NCBI GenBank assembly: GCA_937918935.1
Contig: CAKZSI010000008.1
Location: 186,001 to 250,000, forward strand
Source: an uncultured Chloroflexales bacterium
GTDB taxonomy: Bacteria; Chloroflexota; Chloroflexia; Chloroflexales; Chloroflexaceae
DNA length: 64,000 nt
Reading direction: 5' to 3'
Shown: positions 16,862-25,609 of the stretch, one piece after another
How positions within the stretch are numbered: the first letter of the stretch is position 1
How the letters are laid out: every line of letters starts with the position of its first letter
Translations under genes and position numbers: made by a program
The notes under the pieces: generated by a model
Seen by the model: the letters and a program-made list of their open reading frames with translations, nothing else
What the model was told of the DNA's origin: nothing
Database searches by the model: none

Positions 16862-17356
16862 TCACTCCAGGACGATCTCGCCGCTGCGCCCGCCTCGTTT
16901 TTCGGCGAGACGAATGTCGCCAATACGCATACCACGATCCACCGCCTTGCACATATCGTAGATCGTCAGCGCGGCTACGCTCACGGCGGTCAGGGCCTCC
17001 ATCTCCACGCCGGTTGGCCCACGGGTGCGTACCCGCGCCTCGATGCGCAGGGCGCTCGCCTCGGCATCAGGCTCGATCGTTACGCTTACGTGGGTGAGCA
17101 GCAGGGTGTGGCAGAGGGGGATCAGTTCGGGTGTGCGCTTGGCCGCCATGATGCCCGCGATACGCGCCGTGGCCAGCACGTCGCCCTTCGGCGCGGCGCC
17201 GCTCATAATGAGGTGTAGCGTTTCCGGTTGCATCGTGATGCTGCCCCGCGCCACCGCTTCGCGCTGGGTGTCGGCTTTCGTCCCCACGTCTACCATCTGC
17301 ACCTGACCCCGCTCGTCGAGATGAGTAAGCCGGGGAGTCTCGTCAGGTTGGCTCAT
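16862..17356 (-). CDS. moaC: Cyclic pyranopterin monophosphate synthase MoaC
   Basis: A 164-residue protein. I chose the ATG at 17356 because AAGAGG precedes it by about six bases; an ATG 15 bases upstream has none. Family blocks present are [37 protein letters not shown] (with the conserved LIPLCH), [19 protein letters not shown] and YDMCKAVDR. MoaC converts the MoaA product 3',8-cyclo-GTP to cyclic pyranopterin monophosphate, the second half of the first step of molybdenum cofactor synthesis in the cytoplasm. No moaA is in view. xdhC and a molybdopterin oxidoreductase elsewhere in the window are potential beneficiaries. Confidence 0.96.
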   Translation of the reverse strand: MSQPDETPRLTHLDERGQVQMVDVGTKADTQREAVARGSITMQPETLHLIMSGAAPKGDVLATARIAGIMAAKRTPELIPLCHTLLLTHVSVTIEPDAEASALRIEARVRTRGPTGVEMEALTAVSVAALTIYDMCKAVDRGMRIGDIRLAEKRGGRSGEIVLE

Positions 17357-17666
17357 GGTTTGCCTCTTCATTGTATGGATGGAAAGGTTATGCCCCTCTC
17401 AGGGGTAGGGTTTTGCAAGCAAGAAGGGGGGTTCGGCGTTCCGGTGCTCTGGCGCCCCCCTGCCCCTTTCTCCCGCGATCGAGAGAATTGGGTTGAGCGT
17501 CCCAATGCCTCAGATGGCAACTACAACGTGCGGATGCGCCCGAAAAGCCTGCCCCTGAGAATACCGGGCTGCTCCGTGCCTGCCCGAACGCCAGGCGCCC
17601 CAACTGCGGTCGGAAGGCGGCGAAACCAGGTTTCCCCATGCCCCAACCCCCTGGCTGAACCGCACG

Positions 17667-19274
17667 TTACGGGATCGCCACCGGAGCGGCGCTGAGCACC
17701 CAGTCCTGGTACAGCGCGTCCAGTTCACACTGGCAGGCGGCCTCAGCGGCGCGCAGCACATCCGGCCCGGCGGTTTCGCGGTACTTGCCCTCGGCCAGGT
17801 AGCGCCCCAGGAAGCGCCCGAAGCTCTCTTCGCCGATCTGACCGCGCAGGGCGTGGAAGAAGAGCGCGGCTTTGGCGTAGGCCACGGGCACGTAGTTGCC
17901 ACGCAGTCCGCCGGGCGGCGTCGCCAGGGGCGCGTCGCGGTTCGTTTCGCGCAGGCGGCTATAGAGGCTGCGGAAGTACTCCAGTTCTTCCGCAGCCCGC
18001 ACGCCATTGCCCACGGCTTCGTAGTAGAGCACCTGGGCATAACTGGCAAGCCCTTCGTCGATCCACGGCTCGCTCTGCGCGTCGGTGCCCACCAGACTGT
18101 ACCACCACTGGTGGGCGATCTCGTGCGCGATGGTGGTCTCCAGCACCCGGTCGTTATCGGTGTAGAGGGCCTGCTCGATCAGGACCGCGCCGGGGTATTC
18201 CATGCCGAGGAACCTGGTCATGGCGCCCTGCACCACCTCGAGTTCGGCCAGGGGATAGGGGCCGTAGCGCGCGTTGAAGGCCCCCAGGGCCTGCTCGGCG
18301 AAACGCAGCGCCCGCCATCCGGCTTCGGCGTTCGCCGGTTGGTAGTGGCTGATGATGCGCGTGCCGTCCACCACCGCGCTCGTCTGTTCCAGGCCGCGGG
18401 TCAATCCCAGGTAGAACTCGCGCTGCGGGCCGCTCACCAGCCGCTCGCGGCGCGTCCCGGCACGGCCCGGGAGGCTGCTGACCCGCGAGCCGGTGCTGAC
18501 CAGGGTCCAGGCAGTTGGAAACTCCACCGTGACGTCGTACAGGCCCACGTTGGTCACCGCGAAGTCGCCGCGGCTATCGACGGGGCGCCGGTCCCAGCCA
18601 CTGTCGCTGAACTGCCGGGCAAGCACGGGGTAGAAGTTGGCGAGAGACCAGAGGCCGGCCTCCTGGTTGAAGGCGCCGAAGGTGCGGGCGCTGGCGTCGC
18701 GCGGTGTTCGGGCGACAAAGCGCAACTCGGCGCGGGCGACGCCCCCCGGCAGGAGCGCCCGGGGCAGGGCCAGCCAGAGCAGGGCGTCGCCCTGCTCCGT
18801 GCCCGAGGTCACTGGCCGCCCGTCTACACGGGCAGCGGTGACATCGAGGCGCCCGCCAAAGTCAGGATGGTTGGGGTAGAGGCGGAAGTAGAGCCGGTCG
18901 TAGCTCAGGCCCGAGCGGTTGGTGACGGTGACGCTGACCGTACCGCGCACAGTCAGCGCGGCGGGATCGGCGGCGGCGACGATGGTGTAGCGATCCCACT
19001 CGGCAGCACGGGCCAGGTCGCGGGTATGGGCCGGGAGCAGTGCGGCGGCCTGGGCGGCGAGAAAGGGATCGGCAGTGGCGGGCGGCGTCTGTTCCAGGAT
19101 GCGCGCAGGGGGCGCCGCCAGGGCGCCGGCCACGAGGACCAGGGCCAGCAACGGGCCGATCAGGGCGCGCGCGATCAGTCTGAACGTGAGGGTGGGGAAA
19201 CCTGGTTTCCCCGGGCCTTCGCTGGAGGGGAGGGTACGGGAGGCCTTCGCTCTCCCGGCAGAATTCTTGTTCAT
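17667..19274 (-). CDS. M1-family zinc metallopeptidase (secreted or membrane-anchored)
   Basis: A 535-residue protein with the gluzincin motif HEIAHQWW (about residues 383-390), a downstream Glu in WIDEGLASYAQ, and GMEYPG in the place of the GAMEN exopeptidase motif. An N-terminal beta-domain (about 80-310) precedes the catalytic domain. A hydrophobic stretch at about 33-54 (LIARALIGPLLALVLVAGAL) acts as signal or anchor. The first 30 residues are odd: residues around GKPGFP are encoded by a dispersed palindrome (19194-19212), and no Shine-Dalgarno precedes ATG 19274. The true start might therefore be an alternative codon just before the hydrophobic segment. Substrate unknown. The 310-base gap between this gene and moaC holds only GC palindromes. 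Confidence 0.88.
   Translation of the reverse strand: MNKNSAGRAKASRTLPSSEGPGKPGFPTLTFRLIARALIGPLLALVLVAGALAAPPARILEQTPPATADPFLAAQAAALLPAHTRDLARAAEWDRYTIVAAADPAALTVRGTVSVTVTNRSGLSYDRLYFRLYPNHPDFGGRLDVTAARVDGRPVTSGTEQGDALLWLALPRALLPGGVARAELRFVARTPRDASARTFGAFNQEAGLWSLANFYPVLARQFSDSGWDRRPVDSRGDFAVTNVGLYDVTVEFPTAWTLVSTGSRVSSLPGRAGTRRERLVSGPQREFYLGLTRGLEQTSAVVDGTRIISHYQPANAEAGWRALRFAEQALGAFNARYGPYPLAELEVVQGAMTRFLGMEYPGAVLIEQALYTDNDRVLETTIAHEIAHQWWYSLVGTDAQSEPWIDEGLASYAQVLYYEAVGNGVRAAEELEYFRSLYSRLRETNRDAPLATPPGGLRGNYVPVAYAKAALFFHALRGQIGEESFGRFLGRYLAEGKYRETAGPDVLRAAEAACQCELDALYQDWVLSAAPVAIP
19194..19212. repeat. Family A palindrome inside the M1 peptidase start region
   Basis: GGGGAAACCTGGTTTCCCC, palindromic except for its central base. 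It is the archetype of the dispersed repeat. Other copies at or near 16821, 17632, 21781, 24968, 27042, 28697, 29701, 29782 and 42349 are intergenic. Confidence 0.7.
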
Positions 19275-19633
19275 GGCATTGGGAAGGTCTGGGAAGGCGA
19301 AACTCTCCCAGGGTTACCCTCTTTGCATTCTGGGGAAGGGGACGCAACCCCATTTCCCCGCGCCCCAACCGACAGGAGGAGCTGGGAGGGCTGATCCCTC
19401 CCAGGAAAACTCTCTTTCACACCCTTTTTGTACGGCGAAGCCGCATCGGGTCGGATGGCGGCCCAACCGCGGCACGCGGGTGGACGCAACGAGCAATGCG
19501 TCATAATTGGGAAGTTTGCCTATAGCTAAAGTCGCCAAAGCGTGCTATGCTATAAATGTCAGACCCAGATACTCTACCATAATGCGGTCAAGGGTTTCAA
19601 CTCTGACGACCTGCGGCAGGAAGGAGGATGGCG

Positions 19634-19873
19634 ATGACGATCCAGTATGAGCGCGCACCGAGCCGCCCGGCCCCTTCGAGCGTAGCTCCTCCCCCCACCG
19701 GCGAGCGCCCGGTGTACACGCGCTACTGCGCCGCGCCCCGGCCCGCTCACCCCATCGGTGAGCCGAGCTACCTCCACGCGCTGCTGGTGGCGGCCTGGCT
19801 GGGCCGGCTCATCGATCCGTTGCCCCACGCCCCCACGAAGGGGCGGCCAGCTCAAGGGCTACGAGTTCCGTAA
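19634..19873 (+). CDS. Possible small protein, function unknown
   Basis: A strong ribosome site AAGGAGG (19621-19627) stands six bases before ATG 19634, opening a 79-residue frame (MTIQYERAPSRPAPSS, then YLHALLVAAWLGRLID). An extended -10-like TGCTATAAA at 19548-19556 lies suitably upstream. The last 65 bases overlap the convergent dehydrogenase gene, and those C-terminal residues look like antisense of it. A real small gene whose stop was lost, or chance, are both possible. The rest of the gap 19275-19627 shows only GC palindromes. Confidence 0.35.
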   Translation: MTIQYERAPSRPAPSSVAPPPTGERPVYTRYCAAPRPAHPIGEPSYLHALLVAAWLGRLIDPLPHAPTKGRPAQGLRVP

Positions 19874-20846
19874 GGTTGACCGGTGTCAGGAGTGGCCGCC
19901 CGGTGAGGGCGGCCACAAGATTCTCGGCGGCCAGGGTCGCCATCCGCGTGCGCGTGGCCAGGGTGGCGCTGCCGATGTGCGGCACGCACACACAGTTGGG
20001 CAGACTCAACAGGGGGTGGTCGGGGCCGATCGGCTCGCGCGTGAAGACGTCGAGACCCGCGGCCCGCGGGCGCCCGGCGCGGAGCGCCGCCGCCAGGTCC
20101 TCCTCACGTACCAGCGGACCACGCGCTACATTGACGAAGATCGCCGTCTCGCGCATCAGGGAGAACTCGCGCGCCCCGAACATGCCGCGGGTCTCCGGCG
20201 TCAGCGGCGCGCTCACCACGATGAAGTCGCTCTCGCGCAACAGGTCGTCGAAGGGCCGGTACACCGCCCCGGTCGCGGCCTCCAACTCCGGGGCCGGGTG
20301 GCGGTTGTGGTAGAGCAGGCGCATGGCAAAGCCCCCGCCCCGGCGCAGCACCGCCCCACCGATGCGCCCGGCGCCAACCACGCCCAGCGTCGCGCCATAC
20401 ACATCAACTCCCACCATCTGCAGGGGATGCCAGGGTCCCCACGCGCCAGTTTCGATCATGCGCTGGCCCTCGACGATGCGCCGGGCCGCGGCGAGCATCA
20501 GCGCCCAGGCCAGGTCGGCGGTAGTCTCGGTCAGCACGTCGGGGGTGTTGGTCACCAGCACGCCCCGGGCGGTGCAGGCCGCCACGTCAATGTTGTCGTA
20601 GCCCACGGCCATGTTCGCCACCACCCGCAGCCGCGGCGCGGCAGCGAGTACCTCGGCGTCCACCCGATCCGTAAGCAGGCTGAGCAGACCCTCGGCGTCG
20701 GCCACCCCGCGCAGCAACTCGGCCCGTGGAACGGGGCGCTCCAACTCGTCCCAGAGGCTGACCTGGCAGGTCTCCTCCAGGAGGCGCATGGCCGCCGCCG
20801 GCAAGCGCCGGGTAACGTAGACGGCTGGACGGGGGAGTGGGATCAT
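19809..20846 (-). CDS. D-2-hydroxyacid dehydrogenase (glyoxylate/hydroxypyruvate reductase type)
   Basis: A 345-residue enzyme with the NAD(P)-binding motif GVVGAGRIGGAV (Gly158-Gly163). Catalytic residues of the family are Arg242 (NVARGPLV), Glu271 (TREPIG) and His290 (VPHIGSATLATR). AVGYDNIDVAACTARG and TTADLAWALMLAAARR are typical of glyoxylate/hydroxypyruvate reductases, which reduce 2-keto acids with NAD(P)H. It lies directly downstream of the lut genes on the same strand, but a 215-base gap containing an inverted-repeat element separates them. D-lactate or phosphoglycerate dehydrogenase activity is less likely from the motifs. Confidence 0.9.
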   Translation of the reverse strand: MIPLPRPAVYVTRRLPAAAMRLLEETCQVSLWDELERPVPRAELLRGVADAEGLLSLLTDRVDAEVLAAAPRLRVVANMAVGYDNIDVAACTARGVLVTNTPDVLTETTADLAWALMLAAARRIVEGQRMIETGAWGPWHPLQMVGVDVYGATLGVVGAGRIGGAVLRRGGGFAMRLLYHNRHPAPELEAATGAVYRPFDDLLRESDFIVVSAPLTPETRGMFGAREFSLMRETAIFVNVARGPLVREEDLAAALRAGRPRAAGLDVFTREPIGPDHPLLSLPNCVCVPHIGSATLATRTRMATLAAENLVAALTGRPLLTPVNLTELVALELAAPSWGRGATDR

Positions 20847-20871
20847 AGAATCCGGTTTTTACCAGATTAAG

Positions 20872-21008
20872 TAGTCTGTAAACAGAGTTTTTCGCTACAC
20901 CTCTCCCCTGCCCCAGACCTCCCTGCCGAGGAGGGAGTCCGAATCCTCCCCCGGCGGGGGGAGGCTGGGAGGGGGGCGAAAACGCCAGGAAATTTGCTTT
21001 ACAGACTA
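20872..21008. repeat. 137-bp element with 11-bp terminal inverted repeats (family C)
   Basis: TAGTCTGTAAA (20872-20882) and its exact complement (20998-21008) bound a GC-rich interior full of hairpins (CTCCCTGCCGAGGAGGGAG, then CCTCCCCCGGCGGGGGGAGG). Its right half matches 38127-38193. It looks like a miniature inverted-repeat element. Confidence 0.55.
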
Positions 21009-21061
21009 TTACGCAGTGGTACAACCTTGCCGGTTGCAACCCCGCCGGCTTGCCCTGTATG

Positions 21062-21751
21062 CTACACCACCACCACGTGGACCTCAGGCGGGCCGTGGAT
21101 GCCCAGCGAGAGGGTCATCTCGATGTCGGCGGTGCGTGACGGTCCGCTGATGAAGGTCAGGTGGCTGGTGGCGTCGAAGAGCGTCGCGCCGTGGCGCTCG
21201 CGCAACAGGGCCAGAGCCTCGCCCAGGCCGCGCACCAGTTGCGAGCGGCGCACCACCGCGATGTGGGCCGGAGCGAGAAGCGAGGCCAGACGGGGCCGCC
21301 CGGGGCCGTGGCGCAGCACCATGCTGCCGCTCTCGGCGATGGCGCAATCCACCCCCGACAAACAAACTGCAACCGGCTCCAGGGTTTGCAGGCGCTCCTT
21401 GCGGCCCGGGCCCTGAACATCGGCGTCGAGGAGGCTCACCCCGCGTTCGGCGAGCAGCGCGGGGAGACCGGGCAGGTCGATCTGTTCGAGATCCCAGGCG
21501 ATCACCTGACGGGCGTTGCGTTCGTCCAGCAGGCGCCCGATGACCTCCAGGGCCTCCTCGCCATCGGCAACCGGGTAGGCGCGCCCTTCGAGCTTCGCCA
21601 GCTCCTCACAAAACTGTGCCACCAGATCGGCGGCCGGCGGGTGGACGAAGGGCGGCGGGGCGTGGGGCGCGGAACGGGAGACCTCTTCCAGCCACGGGCG
21701 GTTGGAGGCCAGACTGGTGCGCAGGTTGGCGAGAATCTGATTGCGACTCAT
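21062..21751 (-). CDS. lutC: Lactate utilization protein C (LUD domain)
   Basis: A 229-residue protein from the ATG at 21751. A LutC/YkgG LUD domain occupies the C-terminal 150 residues, with VCLSGVDCAIAESGSMV (family ESGS motif), AHIAVVRRSQLV and TFISGPSRTADIEM. With LutA and LutB it forms the iron-sulfur L-lactate oxidising complex of the cytoplasm. It is the last gene of the minus-strand lut cluster, separated from uma2 by 60 bases that include a family A palindrome. Confidence 0.92.
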   Translation of the reverse strand: MSRNQILANLRTSLASNRPWLEEVSRSAPHAPPPFVHPPAADLVAQFCEELAKLEGRAYPVADGEEALEVIGRLLDERNARQVIAWDLEQIDLPGLPALLAERGVSLLDADVQGPGRKERLQTLEPVAVCLSGVDCAIAESGSMVLRHGPGRPRLASLLAPAHIAVVRRSQLVRGLGEALALLRERHGATLFDATSHLTFISGPSRTADIEMTLSLGIHGPPEVHVVVV

Positions 21752-21780
21752 TGGCAATCCATTTGAATAGCCGGTTGGAG

Positions 21781-21799
21781 GGGGAAACCGGGTTTCCCC
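21781..21799. repeat. Family A palindrome between uma2 and lutC
   Basis: GGGGAAACCGGGTTTCCCC, positioned within the lut operon. It could tune the relative expression of lutC. Confidence 0.6.
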
Positions 21800-21811
21800 C
21801 TCCCCTACGTC

Positions 21812-22396
21812 TCATCCTAAGATCGCGTCCACCGCAATCGAGAGGCCGGCAATAGCGTCGCAGGCGACGGTTTCCCCGCGGGTCCAGATCCGGCGTGTCC
21901 GGTACTGAGCGCCCACAGGCGTATGGCACTGCTCGATCTGCTGATGCTCCAGGTCAACGATCCAGACCTCGGCGATGCCTGATTCGGCGTAGCGCGGCAC
22001 CTTGCGGTCACAGTCAAAAACCAGGGTGGTATCGGCCACCTCGACCAGGAGCAAGACGTCGGCGGGGGTTGGGTGGGCCGCGGCATAGTAATCGGCGCGG
22101 TAGCGCAGCAGGGCGACATCGGGCTGCAACTCGCTATACTGGGAGAGGCGCACGGGGTTCTGAATGCTCACGATGTACTGCCCGGTCGTCGCGCCACTGA
22201 AGAGGGCATTGAGGCGCGACACGGTCGCCGCGTGCCGGGAACCGATCGGGCTCATCTGCATAATCTCCCCATCCAGCAGTTCCAGCCGTTCATCGGGATG
22301 CAGCACCCCGGCCTCGACCATGCGGTAGTATTCGTCTACCGTAAAGCGGCGCCTGGCAGGAGCGACGAATGGCGGCAAGGGAGAGGTTGCAACCAT
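21812..22396 (-). CDS. Uma2-family PD-(D/E)XK nuclease-like protein
   Basis: A 194-residue protein from the ATG at 22396, with AAGGAG seven bases upstream. Uma2 (DUF820) signature: FTVDEYYRMVEAGVLHPDER near the N terminus, LELLDGEIMQMSPIGSRHA, ELQPDVALLR, and LLLVEVADTTL with a later lysine in DRKVPRYAESGIAEVWIVDL. Acidic residues of the PD-(D/E)XK-like core are present, so nuclease activity is possible though unproven for most of this large family. Uma2 genes are abundant in cyanobacteria and Chloroflexi. It starts 18 bases after lutB ends, so it is embedded in the lut operon without obvious metabolic reason. Confidence 0.88.
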   Translation of the reverse strand: MVATSPLPPFVAPARRRFTVDEYYRMVEAGVLHPDERLELLDGEIMQMSPIGSRHAATVSRLNALFSGATTGQYIVSIQNPVRLSQYSELQPDVALLRYRADYYAAAHPTPADVLLLVEVADTTLVFDCDRKVPRYAESGIAEVWIVDLEHQQIEQCHTPVGAQYRTRRIWTRGETVACDAIAGLSIAVDAILG

Positions 22397-22414
22397 TGGC
22401 AGGACTCCTTCCAA

Positions 22415-23836
22415 TCACCCGCTACGTCGCTGGCGTTCGCGTTCCTCCCACCACTCGCTGAAGGTCTGGGCGGGGAGGGAGGGGAAATCGCGCCCCCTGG
22501 TCCAGAGATGCAGGGGCGGGGGCAGGCGCCGGATCCTGCCCTTGCGTCGCAGCAGGCGCGCGCCGAGATGGGCGAATTTGCCACTGGCGCGGTAGAGGGC
22601 GGGATTGTTCATCATGGTAGCATAAGTCTGGATGGCGGTTTTCTCGATGGGGTGGAACTTGCCGGCCTTGACCGCATCGGCGCGCAGGCGCAGCAGCAGG
22701 TCAGGGATGGCGATACGCACCGGGCAGACCTCCTGGCAGGCTCCGCAGAGCGAGGAGGCGTGGGGCAGAAGGTGGTTGTCGGGCAGATCGGGCTGGAGCA
22801 GGGGCGTCAGGATGGCGCCGATCGGGCCGGAGTAGACCCCGCCATAGGCGTGGCCGCCGATGCTCTGGTAGACCGGACAGGCGTTGAGGCAGGCCCCGCA
22901 GCGGATGCACATCAGCGCCTCGGCATATTGGCCACCGAGGATCTGCGAGCGGCCGTTGTCGAGCAGCACCAGATGAAACTCCTCGGGACCATCGGCCTCA
23001 CCGGGGCGCGCCGGGCCGCTGATGATGCTGGTATAGACCGAGAGTTTCTGGCCGGTGGCCGAGCGGGCCAGCACCTGCAGCATGACCGCCAGGTCCTCGA
23101 GGCGCTCGACGATGCGCTCAATACCCATGATCGCCACATGGATGCGCGGCACGGTGGTAGTGAAGCGCGCATTGCCCTCGTTCTCGACGATGACAACCGC
23201 CCCCTCATCGGCGACGCCAAAATTGACCCCGCTGATGCCCATATCGGCGCGCAGGAAGCGCTGGCGCAGGGCCTGGCGCGCGGCGCGGATCATCGGCGGC
23301 ACCTCGGTGGTGGGAGGCATGCCGAGATGTTGCTCGAACAGCGCGCCGACCTGCTCGCGGGTTTTGTGGATGGCAGGGGCGATAATATGCGAGGGCGTCT
23401 CACCGGCAATCTGGAGGATGTACTCGCCGAGGTCGGTCTCCACCACCTCGACCCCGGCCCGTTCGAGGGCCTCATTGAGATGGATCTCTTCGGAGGCCAT
23501 GGACTTGGACTTGACGATCGAGCGCACGCCGCGGCTGCGGGCCAGCTCGGCGATGTAGCGTTTAGCCTCCTCGCCGTCACTGGCCCAGCAGACGTGCCCG
23601 CCGCGGTCCTCGACCCGTTCGGCGAGGCGCTCAAGCAGTTCATCGAGGCGGCTGAGGGCATAGGCGCGCAGCGCGCGAGCCTGGTCGCGCAGCCTGTCGG
23701 CGTCACTGAGGGCGCCGATGGCCCCGGCGCGGTTGCCGACGAAGCGCGTGGTGGCCCGGTCCAGGGCCGTGCGCAGGGTGGCATCGTGGAGGGCAGTGTC
23801 AACCCGATCGAAGAAGTGGAGGGTATGGGTGCTCAT
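22415..23836 (-). CDS. lutB: Lactate utilization iron-sulfur protein B
   Basis: A 473-residue protein starting MSTHTLHFFDRV at 23836. An N-terminal LUD domain (SKSMASEEIHLNEALE, GVADEGAVVIVENEGNARF) is followed by two [4Fe-4S] motifs, CIRCGACLNACP and CGACQEVCP, and the C-terminal extension typical of LutB/YkgF. It passes electrons from L-lactate oxidation with LutA and LutC. The partner lutA ends 101 bases upstream on the same strand; that gap holds nothing recognisable. Confidence 0.94.
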   Translation of the reverse strand: MSTHTLHFFDRVDTALHDATLRTALDRATTRFVGNRAGAIGALSDADRLRDQARALRAYALSRLDELLERLAERVEDRGGHVCWASDGEEAKRYIAELARSRGVRSIVKSKSMASEEIHLNEALERAGVEVVETDLGEYILQIAGETPSHIIAPAIHKTREQVGALFEQHLGMPPTTEVPPMIRAARQALRQRFLRADMGISGVNFGVADEGAVVIVENEGNARFTTTVPRIHVAIMGIERIVERLEDLAVMLQVLARSATGQKLSVYTSIISGPARPGEADGPEEFHLVLLDNGRSQILGGQYAEALMCIRCGACLNACPVYQSIGGHAYGGVYSGPIGAILTPLLQPDLPDNHLLPHASSLCGACQEVCPVRIAIPDLLLRLRADAVKAGKFHPIEKTAIQTYATMMNNPALYRASGKFAHLGARLLRRKGRIRRLPPPLHLWTRGRDFPSLPAQTFSEWWEERERQRRSG

Positions 23837-23937
23837 AGCGTTGCACGTATCTTCTAGTGATCTGGCAAGCTGGCGGTAATGGGTGGTTTGTTGCGGGGCG
23901 GGCTTCACCCTCCCCTACCCCTTCCCACTCCGCAACC

Positions 23938-24693
23938 CTACACCGGTCGCACGTCCACCATATTGGCGAGCACCTCGGCGATGTGGCGGGCGCGGGTCGG
24001 GCTGCCGCGGCGCGACAGGCCGCCGGCGATCTGGGTCATGCACGAGGCGTCGCCGGTCACCAGCAGATCGGCCTCCGCGGCCTGAACATCGTGGAGCTTT
24101 CGTTCGAGCATCGCCTCGGAGATGGCGTACTGCTTGATGGCGAACAACCCGCCGAACCCGCAACAGGTCCCACCGTTGGGGAGGGGACGCACCTCCGCCT
24201 CGCGGACGTGCGCCAGCAGCGTGCGGGCCTGGCGCCCGACACCCAGGAAGCGCAGGCCGTGACAGGCATCGTGGTAGGTGATACGTCCGCGGTAATGAGC
24301 GCCTACATCGGTGACGCCGAGGACATCTACCAGGTACTCGGTGAGTTCGTAGGTCCGGGCAGCCAGTTCGGCGGCGGGGCCGGCGTAGGGGCTGTGAGCG
24401 AACAGTTCGGCGTAGAGGTGGCGGATCATCGCCGCGCACGAGCCAGAGGGCAGCACCACGTCGCCCTGGCCACGCAGTAACTCGATCGTGCGCCCGGCCA
24501 CGGCGTAGGACTCGTCGCGGAATCCGGCGTTGAAGGCCATCTGGCCGCAGCAGGTCAGGCCACGGGGCACGTGGATGGCAACCCCCTGCCGTTCGAGGAT
24601 CTGCACCGTAGCCTTGCCAATTGCAGGGTAGAGCTGGTCCACGATGCAGGTGACGAACAGGGTGACCCGACGTAGCCCGGCGGGGGTAGACAC
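23938..24693 (-). CDS. lutA: Lactate utilization protein A (cysteine-rich CCG domains)
   Basis: A 251-residue protein from GTG 24693, preceded by AAGGAG. It carries two cysteine-rich CCG modules: GLTCCGQMAFNAGF in the first half and GTCCGFGGLFAIK in the second, plus YHDACHGLR and the final DASCMTQIAGG. This LutA/GlcF-like protein is proposed to hold an unusual Fe-S centre at the lactate-oxidising site. First gene of the cluster. Confidence 0.94.
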   Translation of the reverse strand: MSTPAGLRRVTLFVTCIVDQLYPAIGKATVQILERQGVAIHVPRGLTCCGQMAFNAGFRDESYAVAGRTIELLRGQGDVVLPSGSCAAMIRHLYAELFAHSPYAGPAAELAARTYELTEYLVDVLGVTDVGAHYRGRITYHDACHGLRFLGVGRQARTLLAHVREAEVRPLPNGGTCCGFGGLFAIKQYAISEAMLERKLHDVQAAEADLLVTGDASCMTQIAGGLSRRGSPTRARHIAEVLANMVDVRPV

Positions 24694-24858
24694 GGTCCGA
24701 CTCCTTCAGGCATGGTTCAGCGGCGGCGCTTCAGCGTCAGGAACGCGCCATCCCATCCAGGAAACAGTGCGGAAATGGGAAGCAATGGAAGCCACTTCCA
24801 GGCTATCGAGCCGGGCCGAAACATGCTTTAATGTTGGAAACGGGGAGGCGCAGATCCT

Positions 24859-24867
24859 ATTATAGCA
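24859..24867 (-). promoter_or_regulatory. Extended -10 element for the lut operon
   Basis: The minus strand reads TGCTATAAT (24867-24859), a perfect -10 with a TGN extension, about 165 bases before lutA. No convincing -35 is visible. The 397-base gap 24694-25090 otherwise contains family A and B palindromes only. Confidence 0.5.
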
Positions 24868-24916
24868 AATCCGCTGCGTTTATGTGCATGAGGCAGGATC
24901 TCGAAGGGGAGGGTCC

Positions 24917-24935
24917 GGGAGGGCTGCGCCCTCCC
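24917..24935. repeat. Family B hairpin
   Basis: GGGAGGGC, loop TGC, GCCCTCCC; intergenic, upstream of the lut promoter and downstream of the DJ-1 gene. Confidence 0.6.
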
Positions 24936-24967
24936 AGCAACCCTTCTTCTGCCGGCTGCCATCTGGA

Positions 24968-25000
24968 GGGGTGCGGGGAAACCTGGTTTCCTCGCACCCC
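24968..25000. repeat. Extended family A palindrome
   Basis: A 33-base near-palindrome: GGGGTGCG arms outside the GGAAACCTGGTTTCC core, with one mismatch. Together with the family B hairpin 32 bases away it may end DJ-1 gene transcription. Confidence 0.6.
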
Positions 25001-25090
25001 TGCCTCAGGGGATGGTTTCGGGAGGACTGCGCCCTTCCAAAACCTCTCATGGGGATAGGCGTACACATAAAGCGGCGCCACGCCGCGATT

Positions 25091-25609
25091 CTAGGCGATG
25101 ACGGGGGCGAAATGGGCGGCGATTTCGTGGCCAAAGCGACGGGCGCTGGCCGGGCCATCGGCGGTGATGATGTTGCCGTCCATCACCACCCCTGGCCCGC
25201 AGTAGTGAGCGCCCACGTGTAGCAGGGTTTTCGCCTCGCTCGCCGACACCGTCGCATTGCGGCCGGTGAGCAGCCCGGCGTTGGCCAGCACCACCGGGGC
25301 CAGGCAAATGGCTGCCACCAGTTTGCCCCGTTCGTGCATCGCCCGCGCGATGCGCAGGGCCTGGGGATCGTGGTAGTAACGCTTCACGCCCAGCCCGCCC
25401 ACGAACACGACCCCATCGAAGAGTTCGGGATCAACCTGCGCCAGGGTCAACGCTGGCATCACCCGCCCGCCGAGCATGCCGCTGCAGGGCCGGATGGTTG
25501 TGCTGGCCACCACCGTGCTGTGGCCGGCTCGCTCCAGTTCGGCCCGGGTTTCGAACAACTCTTCGTCACGAAATTGCTCGGGTGGGACGATCATCAGAAT
25601 ATGGGCCAT
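25091..25609 (-). CDS. DJ-1/PfpI family protein
   Basis: A 172-residue protein from the ATG at 25609 (GAGGTGG upstream). It has the class I glutamine-amidotransferase-like fold with an early acidic pair (EELFETRAELERAG), GVVFVGGLGVKRYYHD, and the nucleophile elbow VAAICLAPVVLANAGLL with Cys102. DJ-1/PfpI members act as peptidases, deglycases, chaperones or stress sensors, so the activity here is undetermined. It is a single gene flanked by palindromes. Confidence 0.88.
   Translation of the reverse strand: MAHILMIVPPEQFRDEELFETRAELERAGHSTVVASTTIRPCSGMLGGRVMPALTLAQVDPELFDGVVFVGGLGVKRYYHDPQALRIARAMHERGKLVAAICLAPVVLANAGLLTGRNATVSASEAKTLLHVGAHYCGPGVVMDGNIITADGPASARRFGHEIAAHFAPVIA

Noticed and set aside
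17853-19394. 513-codon plus-strand frame opposite the M1 peptidase
   Set aside because: The opposite frame carries the complete HExxH metallopeptidase; this one has no recognisable domain.
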